Below are positions 1 to 6,376 of a DNA stretch of 7,882 nucleotides, piece after piece. The translations under genes and the position numbers were made by a program. Source of the DNA: Nitrospira lenta (lineage in GTDB: Bacteria; Nitrospirota; Nitrospiria; Nitrospirales; Nitrospiraceae); NCBI GenBank assembly GCA_945906715.1, contig CAMDRK010000114.1:1-7882 (forward strand), read 5' to 3'. Each line of letters starts with the position of its first letter. Position 1 is the first letter of the stretch. The notes beneath the pieces are model-generated. The model saw only the letters and a program-made list of their open reading frames with translations, was not told where the DNA came from and did no database searches.

Positions 1-2
1 CG

Positions 3-989
3 TGCGAGACGTGCCATCGGTCGACGACGACGTTTACGGGGGCGCTGTTCAGCCATACGGGGATCACGACGGGCTGCGCGACCTGCCATAACGGGACGGC
101 GGCGCGGGGCAAGGCGGCCTCGCACGTCCCGACGACGGCAGCGTGCGAGACGTGCCATCGGTCGACGACGACGTTTACGGGGGCGCTGTTCAGCCATACG
201 GGGATCACGACGGGCTGCGCGACCTGCCATAACGGGACGGCGGCGCGGGGGAAGGCAGCGTCGCACGTGCCAACGACGCAAGCCTGCGAGACGTGCCACC
301 GATCGACGACGACGTTTACGGGCGCGACATTCAATCACACGGGGATCACGACGGGCTGCGCGACGTGCCATAACGGGACCACAGCGCGGGGCAAGGCGGC
401 CTCGCACGTGCCAACGACGCAAGCCTGCGAGACGTGCCACCGATCGACGACGACGTTTACCGGCGCGGTGTTTAATCACACGGGGATCGTGAGCGGCTGC
501 GCGACGTGCCATAACGGGACCACAGCGCGGGGCAAGGCGGCCTCGCACGTGCCAACGACACAAGCATGCGAGACCTGCCACCGATCGACGACGACGTTCC
601 TGGGCACCACGTTCAACCATACGGGGATCGTGAGCGGGTGCGCGACGTGCCATAACGGGACGACGGCACGGGGCAAGGCGGCCTCGCACGTGCCGACGAC
701 GCAATCCTGTGAGACCTGTCACCGATCCACGACGACGTTTACGGGCGCCGTGTTTAATCATACCGGGATCGTGAGCGGGTGCGCGACCTGTCATAACGGC
801 TCGACCGCACGGGGCAAGGCAGCGACGCATGTCCCGACGACGGCGGCCTGCGAACTGTGCCACAGATCGACGACGACCTTTACGGGAGCGCAGTTCAGCC
901 ACACGGGGATCACGACTGGCTGTGCCACGTGCCATAACGGCTCGACGGCGGTGGGTAAAGCAGCGAACCACATCCCGACCGCCACGGCT
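3..989 (+). repeat. Seven in-phase 141-bp tandem repeats (coding)
   Basis: The unit start (TGCGA...) recurs every 141 bp with no indels: 3, 144, 285, 426, 567, 708 and 849. Units 1 and 2 are identical for roughly their first 110 bases, while units 5-7 carry many synonymous and some amino-acid changes. An eighth, diverged copy starts at 990. The array runs off the left edge, so total copy number is unknown. The divergence gradient, nearly identical on the left and degenerate on the right, suggests recent expansion of the left part by unequal recombination or slippage. A short-read assembly may have collapsed copies here. Confidence 0.95.
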
Positions 990-1202
990 TGCGAGACCTG
1001 TCATAGGTCTACAACCTCCTTTTCAGGATCGAGATACCACAGTTGGGTGGTGGCGACGCCAGGGCAATGCAACACTTGTCATGAGCGTGGCACGAACTGG
1101 TTAGGGGTGCAGGGCAAGAGACCATCAGACCATACCGGTAGAGAAGCAGCGCCAAACTCTTGTGATAACTCAGGCTGTCATAGGGTCAGCGGCAGTTTTT
1201 AA
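3..1202 (+). CDS. Multiheme c-type cytochrome with tandem 47-residue diheme repeats (5'-partial)
   Basis: The reading frame is open from the left edge (first full codon at 3) to TAA at 1200-1202, giving 399 visible residues; the start and signal peptide lie upstream. An apparent GTG start at 267 is only a Val inside a repeat. Seven 47-residue units begin at 3, 144, 285, 426, 567, 708 and 849, each with CETCH (CELCH in unit 7) and CATCH, followed by a diverged unit at 990. Each regular unit also has two extra His (FSH/FNH and SHVP/THVP/NHIP). The C-terminal cap carries CETCH, CNTCH and a CX4CH (CDNSGCH). CxxCH is the covalent heme c site, so the visible part could hold about 16-17 hemes. Heme attachment takes place in the periplasm, so the protein should be periplasmic, cell-surface or extracellular. 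Likely role: electron wire or storage. It could instead be a repeat tail of a larger adhesin-like protein. High confidence for a multiheme protein, low for its partner. Confidence 0.92.
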   Translation, partial: CETCHRSTTTFTGALFSHTGITTGCATCHNGTAARGKAASHVPTTAACETCHRSTTTFTGALFSHTGITTGCATCHNGTAARGKAASHVPTTQACETCHRSTTTFTGATFNHTGITTGCATCHNGTTARGKAASHVPTTQACETCHRSTTTFTGAVFNHTGIVSGCATCHNGTTARGKAASHVPTTQACETCHRSTTTFLGTTFNHTGIVSGCATCHNGTTARGKAASHVPTTQSCETCHRSTTTFTGAVFNHTGIVSGCATCHNGSTARGKAATHVPTTAACELCHRSTTTFTGAQFSHTGITTGCATCHNGSTAVGKAANHIPTATACETCHRSTTSFSGSRYHSWVVATPGQCNTCHERGTNWLGVQGKRPSDHTGREAAPNSCDNSGCHRVSGSF

Positions 1203-1270
1203 TGAAGCCATCAATCGTAGTTAGCGCTTGCCGATGGACTCCGAATTAGCCTCGAGTTGAGCAAACTTCC

Positions 1271-1292
1271 CCTCTATTAGAGGTTTTCATTG
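1271..1292 (+). promoter_or_regulatory. Ribosome binding site inside a small hairpin, with TTG start
   Basis: AGAGG (1279-1283) lies 6 nt before the TTG start codon at 1290 and is the only good Shine-Dalgarno match there. An in-frame TAG at 1278-1280 rules out a longer protein. The same AGAGG is the right arm of a perfect inverted repeat, CCTCT-ATT-AGAGG (1271-1283). In mRNA this 5-bp stem with a 3-nt loop could hide the binding site. The rest of the 87-nt gap after the cytochrome gene shows no clear terminator or promoter. Confidence 0.55.
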
Positions 1293-3590
1293 ACGGGAGT
1301 CGATACAAGAAAATTACGCCTTGCGGCGTGGGCAATCATTCTGTGCGGATTCTTTTCCCTCAGTGCCCTTGTCGCACCGGCTCCGGTTGCTGCGCAAGTG
1401 CTTGACCACATCGAGATTGTCGAGACCCCGACAGCGGCGGAGATTCATATTGTGTTCAATGCGCGGGCGCTCTATCTGCGGCATACCCCCTCCCAGCAGG
1501 GCGATCTCATTCGTGTGTTTCTCGATTTCCCCGATCTGGATCGCTCCTTCCGGTTTCCACGTGAATTGGCTTCGTCGCCTCCCAGCGACTTGGTCCCAAA
1601 ATTCACCGTGACCTTTCCCGACCAAGGGACAAACGGCCTCTCGATTCGATTTGCCAAGCCGGTGCAATTTCGCGTGAGCCAACGGGACATCAGAAGCAGC
1701 AGCCGGATTGTGATTTCCGTCAAGTTGGAGAGGCCGGCGCTCCCCCCACCCCTCCCGCATGAGGTCGACGCTCCACCGGCGACGCCTCCGGACGCGAGGG
1801 GACCAAAGCTGTCATTCGAGATTCCGCCGTTCAGTCCCGGGATGAATGTCGAGACCTACGCTGAAGATTTGATGAAGCTAGGCCGTAAGGGGCTGAACAT
1901 CGGAGAGAACGAGAAGGCACTGCAGATCTTCAACGCACTCCTCAATCTTCCACCGAATAAGCAATCACAGGCTGCTCAGGAGTGGGTTGGAGTGGCCAGG
2001 CAACAAAGCAGAGAATATGAGAAAGCCAAAACGGAATATGAACTCTACCTCAAGCTCTACCCCGAGGGAGAAGATGCGGTGAGAGTGCGACAGCGGGTAG
2101 CATCGTTGCAGGAGGTCATCGATCAGCGGGCGCAAGCCAAAACAGCCAGACCGGCTAAGAAGATAGACGAAATGCGGTTCTACGGGAGCGTGTACTCGTA
2201 CTACTATGGCGGGTACTCACAGACGGAAACGACGGACAAAGTGGCGAATACCACCACGAATAGGGACAGCCACGACCAGTCCTTGTCGCAGACGGCGTTC
2301 GATGTCACGGGGCGATACAGAAAAGACGAGTATGACAACAAGCTCGTCATGCGTGGTACGCAGTCGTACGATCTATTGGCCACCACCGATACGAGACGCA
2401 ACATCAGTCGTCTCAGAGCCCTCTACTACGAACATGCGAGTCAAGATTCGTATTTCATCCGGGTCGGACGACAACCGGGGAACACCGGCGGCGTGTTGGA
2501 TTTCCGGTTCGACGGAGCCTGGGTGCGTTATGTCGCCGTACCGCAATTTTTCAATGTGAACCTCATCGCAGGTCAGCCTCGGCAATTCAGCTTGACGTCC
2601 AACTTCGTGCCAGACGATCCCCGAAACTTCCGGGCCGACTTGAAACGGTACTTTTACGGGGTGAACGTAGACATCGGTCCGATCGGGCAGGCCTGGAACA
2701 GTAATCTGTACTTCATCAACCAGATGGTCAATGGCGTGGTGGACCGCCGGGCCGTGGGGACGGAATTACGGTATGCGTCCAACGGGAAGAACGCCTTCAG
2801 CCTGATCGACTACGACGTGTCGTACAACGTCCTCAACGTGGCGATGCTCAATGGGACCTGGGTGACAGAAGGGACCACCTACACCCTACTGGTCGACCAT
2901 CGTAGAACGCCCTATCTGCAAACCACGAATGCGCTCTTCGGGACCCCGAATGCCACGCTTCAAACCATCAATCCAACAAATGAAAGTCTCTTGCGCGAGC
3001 AGGCTAAGGCCGTGACCGCGACCAGCGATCTGTTCCTCGCCGGTGTGCTCCATGGCGTCAGCAAGGATTGGCAGCTTGGCGGAGATTTTCGGTACAACAA
3101 GATTTCTGGAACGGGTCAAACGAACTGTTTGATCATTGCGCCGGGCACGACCACACTCTTTATCAGTCCGAATGCGCAAACCGACGCCGCTTGTTCCCTG
3201 CAAGCGCAGCCAGGGAGTGGCAGCATCCTAACCTATTCGGCTCAAGTAATCGGGACGAAGTTTCCGTTTGAGAATACGACCTTTGTCGCGAATGCCAGCT
3301 ACATTACGAGTCCAGCCTACCGCGCACAATCGCTCACGATCAATTCCTTGGCTCGCTTCGGACCGCAATTGCAGATCGACGGATTCGTTCTGCTCTATCA
3401 CCAGAAGGATAGTTTTAACGTAGACCTGTATCGCGCGACTCCGACGATCCGCATGAATTATCGTTTCCTCGACGACTGGACCTTCGAGGCCTCAGGTGGG
3501 TATGAGAAAACGCTGACGAATAGCCCGCAACAAAAGGACTCGACGACGAGACAGTTCTTTTTCTTCGGTCTCCGGCGGGACTTCTCCTAG
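1290..3590 (+). CDS. AMIN-TPR outer-membrane beta-barrel protein
   Basis: This 766-residue protein starts at TTG, chosen for its Shine-Dalgarno sequence and because the signal peptide begins directly after it. Residues 1-35 form a Sec signal peptide with likely cleavage at APVAA|Q. Residues about 37-146 read as an AMIN domain (alternating strands such as IEIVETPTAAEIHIVF and IRVFLDFPDLD), a fold that targets PilQ and AmiC to the envelope and peptidoglycan. A Pro-rich linker (149-168) leads to helical TPR-like repeats (about 185-275). From about 294 to the end the protein is rich in Tyr/Phe/Asn with alternating polar and aromatic strands, and it ends in FFFFGLRRDFS, typical of an outer-membrane barrel. 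The mature protein has just two Cys (613, 635), probably a loop disulfide, and no heme motif. The TPR-barrel plan recalls exopolysaccharide exporters such as PgaA and BcsC. Next to a multiheme cytochrome, a conduit or cytochrome-export role is an inference. The exact function is unknown. Confidence 0.85.
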   Translation: MTGVDTRKLRLAAWAIILCGFFSLSALVAPAPVAAQVLDHIEIVETPTAAEIHIVFNARALYLRHTPSQQGDLIRVFLDFPDLDRSFRFPRELASSPPSDLVPKFTVTFPDQGTNGLSIRFAKPVQFRVSQRDIRSSSRIVISVKLERPALPPPLPHEVDAPPATPPDARGPKLSFEIPPFSPGMNVETYAEDLMKLGRKGLNIGENEKALQIFNALLNLPPNKQSQAAQEWVGVARQQSREYEKAKTEYELYLKLYPEGEDAVRVRQRVASLQEVIDQRAQAKTARPAKKIDEMRFYGSVYSYYYGGYSQTETTDKVANTTTNRDSHDQSLSQTAFDVTGRYRKDEYDNKLVMRGTQSYDLLATTDTRRNISRLRALYYEHASQDSYFIRVGRQPGNTGGVLDFRFDGAWVRYVAVPQFFNVNLIAGQPRQFSLTSNFVPDDPRNFRADLKRYFYGVNVDIGPIGQAWNSNLYFINQMVNGVVDRRAVGTELRYASNGKNAFSLIDYDVSYNVLNVAMLNGTWVTEGTTYTLLVDHRRTPYLQTTNALFGTPNATLQTINPTNESLLREQAKAVTATSDLFLAGVLHGVSKDWQLGGDFRYNKISGTGQTNCLIIAPGTTTLFISPNAQTDAACSLQAQPGSGSILTYSAQVIGTKFPFENTTFVANASYITSPAYRAQSLTINSLARFGPQLQIDGFVLLYHQKDSFNVDLYRATPTIRMNYRFLDDWTFEASGGYEKTLTNSPQQKDSTTRQFFFFGLRRDFS

Positions 3591-3644
3591 CATGGATATC
3601 TATGAGGCTAGCGGCGCGCGACGAGCGAGCAAGGCGAGACGATC

Positions 3645-4922
3645 ATGACCCTCATATTTTGGTGTATCGCTTGGGTCATGACGTTGCTTGTGCTGGGGCT
3701 GCTCCTGTGGCCGTTGCTCAAGCGCCAAGCGTCATCGAAAGAAGAAGAAGGAGAGAAGCCGCTTTCGGTCTATCGCCAGCAATTTGCCGAATTGGAACAA
3801 GACCATAAGAACGCCATGTTGACCGATGAACAGTATCAGCAATCGAAACGAGAACTTGAACGACGGCTCCTCGATGAGACTGGGCCTGCCGAAGCTGCTT
3901 CTCCGTCACGATTGTGGCCGGTGAACAACCGTGCGGTCGGTGTGGCATTAGCGGTCATCATTCCGGTCATCAGCGGACTGCTATACTTGGAATGGGGCAA
4001 CCAGCAGGCGATTATACTTTCCACCGTATCCTCACCGGCAGCACAAGGCAGGCCGGACTACACCCAACCAGCGGCCGAAGGGCTCGACGCGCTTTCCGAG
4101 CGGCTGAAAAAACGACTCGAGCAGAGTCCTGACGACGGAGTGGGGTGGGCTCTTCTCGCTCGTTCGTATGTGGAAATAGGACGGCATGCCGACGCGGCGT
4201 CGATCTATGAGAAGGCCATGCAGTCGATCCCCGACGATCCTCAGATGCTTGTCGACTATGCCGATGTCCTCGGTATGCTGAATGGCCGAAAGCTGGCAGG
4301 CAAACCGGAGCAATTGATTCAGCAGGCGATCAAGATCGATCCAAACCATGTCAAAGCGCTGATGCTGGCCGGGACCGTGGCGTTCGACCGCAAAGAGTTC
4401 GGACGGGCGGCGCAGTATTGGGAACGGGCCAGCGCAAATCTTTCTGCAGAGGTGGACGGCAATGTCCGACAGGAGCTGTTATCGGGTATTGCCGAGGCCA
4501 AAGGGTTAGCCGACGGGAAACCGGTAATAGCCAAGTCGGTTGCTTTGGTGGTTCCTTCGACAAAGCCTGGTGGTCAGGCTGCCGCAATCAGTGGAACCGT
4601 GAGCCTGGCGCCAGGTCTCACAGGGAAAGGCGCCTCAACGGATACGTTATTTGTGTTTGCGCGAGCGATGAATGGCCCGCCCATGCCGGTGTCGATCGTG
4701 CGGGCTACGAAACAGGATTTGCCATTTACGTTTCGACTCGATGACTCAACGAGCCCCATGCCGTCCAGGAAACTCTCCGATGTGGACTCGGTGGTGATTG
4801 TGGCTCGACTGTCGAAGTCCGGCCAGGCTATGCCACAAAGCGGAGACCTGGAAGGAATGAGTCAGCCTGTGAAATCCGGTGAAAGTAAAATCACCGTCGT
4901 CATCGATCGTGAAAGACCATAG
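3645..4922 (+). CDS. ccmI: Cytochrome c biogenesis protein CcmI (CycH-like)
   Basis: The 425-residue protein has the full CcmI layout. TM1 is at about 3-25, followed by a cytoplasmic coiled-coil/Leu-zipper-like stretch (about 41-80, VYRQQFAELEQD...LERRLLDE) and TM2 at about 97-116. Periplasmic TPR repeats cover about 145-285 (GWALLARSYVEIGRHADAAS; KALMLAGTVAFDRKEFGRAA). The C-terminal periplasmic domain, about 313-422, contains ISGTVSLAP, LFVFARA, PMPVSIVR and VVIVARLSKSGQAMPQ, typical of long CcmI proteins. In System I maturation, CcmI binds the C-terminus of apocytochromes and hands them to CcmF/CcmH for heme ligation. The ATG at 3645 follows AAGGCGAG, 6 nt away. It sits 54 nt after the barrel gene and 15 nt before the flavoprotein gene, so probably in one operon. 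No ccmF, ccmG or ccmH is present in the window. A neighbouring high-demand multiheme substrate fits its job. Confidence 0.9.
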   Translation: MTLIFWCIAWVMTLLVLGLLLWPLLKRQASSKEEEGEKPLSVYRQQFAELEQDHKNAMLTDEQYQQSKRELERRLLDETGPAEAASPSRLWPVNNRAVGVALAVIIPVISGLLYLEWGNQQAIILSTVSSPAAQGRPDYTQPAAEGLDALSERLKKRLEQSPDDGVGWALLARSYVEIGRHADAASIYEKAMQSIPDDPQMLVDYADVLGMLNGRKLAGKPEQLIQQAIKIDPNHVKALMLAGTVAFDRKEFGRAAQYWERASANLSAEVDGNVRQELLSGIAEAKGLADGKPVIAKSVALVVPSTKPGGQAAAISGTVSLAPGLTGKGASTDTLFVFARAMNGPPMPVSIVRATKQDLPFTFRLDDSTSPMPSRKLSDVDSVVIVARLSKSGQAMPQSGDLEGMSQPVKSGESKITVVIDRERP

Positions 4923-4937
4923 GACGGAGCCGGTCGC

Positions 4938-6251
4938 ATGTCGCAATCATATCTCACCATGGTGCTCTACCTCCTGCCGGTGGTTTTCGCCCTGACGCTG
5001 TATTACCGCCGTCATCGTAAGCGGGATACCCACTATCGTGCCCGTTTGGCTGAGACGGTTGAGGCGAGTATCCCTGAGCCGCTCACCCTACACCCCGTCA
5101 TCGATACCAACAAATGCATCGGCTCAACCGCCTGCATCAAAGCCTGTCCGGAACATGCGCTTGGGATTGTCAGGGGAAAGGCGACGCTCGTCCAACCGGA
5201 TCACTGTATCGGTCACGGCGCCTGCCAGGCCGCCTGTCCTGTAGAAGCGATTCAGTTGGTATTCGGGACGGAGAAGCGCGGCATCGACATCCCGCAAGTC
5301 AAGCCGACCTTTGAAACCAACGTCTCCGGCATCTTCATCGCCGGCGAGTTGGGCGGGATGGGATTGATCCGCAAGGGAGTCGATCAGGGAAAACGAGCAA
5401 TCGAGACGATTCGGAAAAACAAGAGCAAGGGGGGCGAGTTGGATGTGGTGATCGTTGGCGCCGGGCCGGCCGGCATCTCCGCATCGCTGGCGGCGAAAGA
5501 GTCAGGATTGCGATTTGTGACGGTCGAGCAGGAGGACGCACTCGGTGGCGCAATCTTCCATTACCCACGCCGGAAACTGGCCATGACGGCGCCGATGATA
5601 TTGCCCATTGTCGGCAAGTTCAATAAGTACGAGATCAGTAAGGAAGAGTTGCTGGATTTTTGGGGCAAGATTACCCGTGAGAACAGCATCAATATCAATT
5701 TCTCAGAGCGTATGGACGCGATCACGAAAACGGCAAATGGTTTTCTGGTGAAGACGTCGAAGAATAGCTACAAAACGAAGAACGTGCTCCTCGCCATTGG
5801 CCGGCGCGGCACGCCCCGCAAGCTTGGTGTGCCGGGAGAAGAGCAATCCAAGGTTGTCTACAGCCTGATTGACGCGGAACAATACCGCGGCCAACATGTG
5901 CTGGTGGTGGGTGGCGGGGACAGTGCAGCGGAAGCGGCCCTGTCGATTGCCGCAGAACGGGGCACCACGGTTACCATTTCCTGCCGTGGCGATGAAATTT
6001 TTACCCGTCCGAAAGCTAAGAACCGTCAGCAGCTCAAGCAATGCGTGGAGGGAAAAAAGATCACGGTGTATCTAAATGCCAATGTGAAGGAGGTCGGGAC
6101 AGAGACTGTGACGCTGAGTCACGAGGGAAAAGACATCGGAATAAAGAACGACGCTGTGATCGTCTGCGCCGGCGGCACGCTCCCGACGGCCATGCTGAAA
6201 GAAATCGGCGTCATGGTCACGACCTACCACGGTACGGCTATGGCGAAATAA
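4938..6251 (+). CDS. Membrane-anchored ferredoxin-flavin oxidoreductase (TrxR-like, permuted)
   Basis: 437 residues; the ATG has GGAG 8 nt upstream. One TM segment (about 4-23) is followed by YYRRHRKR, so the rest should lie in the cytoplasm. Two ferredoxin-like motifs follow: C60-x5-C66-x3-C70-P and C90-x5-C96-x3-C100-P. In both, the usual second Cys is replaced (S63, H93). Residues 110-160 contain ETNVSGIFIAGELGGMG and VDQGKRAIETI, which match the C-terminal FAD-contact segment of thioredoxin-reductase-like enzymes. Next come the FAD Rossmann motif VGAGPAG (173-179) and the NAD(P) Rossmann motif VGGGDSAAEAA (324-334). The protein then ends soon after DAVIVCAGG (405-412). There is no CxxC disulfide active site, so it is not a true thioredoxin reductase. 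Likely activity: NAD(P)H-linked electron transfer to or from the Fe-S domain, resembling ferredoxin-NAD(P) or YpdA-type reductases. The physiological partner is unknown. It is translated just after ccmI and is probably in the same operon. Confidence 0.85.
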   Translation: MSQSYLTMVLYLLPVVFALTLYYRRHRKRDTHYRARLAETVEASIPEPLTLHPVIDTNKCIGSTACIKACPEHALGIVRGKATLVQPDHCIGHGACQAACPVEAIQLVFGTEKRGIDIPQVKPTFETNVSGIFIAGELGGMGLIRKGVDQGKRAIETIRKNKSKGGELDVVIVGAGPAGISASLAAKESGLRFVTVEQEDALGGAIFHYPRRKLAMTAPMILPIVGKFNKYEISKEELLDFWGKITRENSININFSERMDAITKTANGFLVKTSKNSYKTKNVLLAIGRRGTPRKLGVPGEEQSKVVYSLIDAEQYRGQHVLVVGGGDSAAEAALSIAAERGTTVTISCRGDEIFTRPKAKNRQQLKQCVEGKKITVYLNANVKEVGTETVTLSHEGKDIGIKNDAVIVCAGGTLPTAMLKEIGVMVTTYHGTAMAK

Positions 6252-6260
6252 CTGTAACTG

Positions 6261-6340
6261 CTCAGGTTGATAGGCTGAAGGCTTTTAGACTGAAGGTTTT
6301 GATGCGAGACAATTTATAGCCTTCAGCCTGAACCCCTGAG
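6261..6340. repeat. Long imperfect hairpin (REP-like or terminator-like palindrome)
   Basis: The gap after the flavoprotein gene contains a perfect 12-bp inverted repeat, AGGCTGAAGGCT (6272-6283) and AGCCTTCAGCCT (6318-6329). Outer pairs extend it: GGTT (6265-6268) with AACC (6331-6334), and CTCA (6261-6264) with TGAG (6337-6340), giving about 20 pairs with small bulges. The 34-nt loop contains a second, imperfect copy of the left arm, because 6272-6286 and 6287-6301 form a 15-bp tandem repeat with 12 matches. The right arm could therefore pair with either copy. No T-run follows the right arm, so a simple intrinsic terminator is not clear. It may be a dispersed palindromic element or a 3'-end stabilising hairpin. 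Confidence 0.75.
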
Positions 6341-6361
6341 TACTTAGAAATAACTATTCTC

Positions 6362-6376
6362 AAGGAGGTACATATG
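6362..6376 (+). promoter_or_regulatory. Near-ideal ribosome binding site for the lipoprotein gene
   Basis: AAGGAGGT (6362-6369) is a full-length match to the anti-Shine-Dalgarno sequence and lies close to the ATG at 6374. It is the strongest site in the window and fixes the start of the Sel1 lipoprotein. It suggests efficient translation. Confidence 0.8.

Noticed and set aside
476..985. Minus-strand open frames inside the cytochrome repeats
   Set aside because: They mirror the 141-bp repeat on the opposite strand and only exist because the repeat lacks stops in that frame; no ribosome binding site or protein-like features.
3..989. Regular repeats as a possible CRISPR array
   Set aside because: The 141-bp units are contiguous, in frame and coding, with no unique spacers; period and content fit a heme repeat protein.
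829..1104. Arg-rich plus-strand open frame overlapping the end of the cytochrome gene
   Set aside because: It is an out-of-frame reading of the heme repeats with low-complexity Arg content.
1202..1249. Short ORF of 15 codons overlapping the cytochrome stop (TAATG)
   Set aside because: Too short, no own ribosome binding site and no recognisable peptide; likely chance.
4938..6251. Annotation of the flavoprotein as thioredoxin reductase
   Set aside because: It has the two nucleotide-binding motifs but no CxxC active-site pair, and carries an added TM and ferredoxin module.
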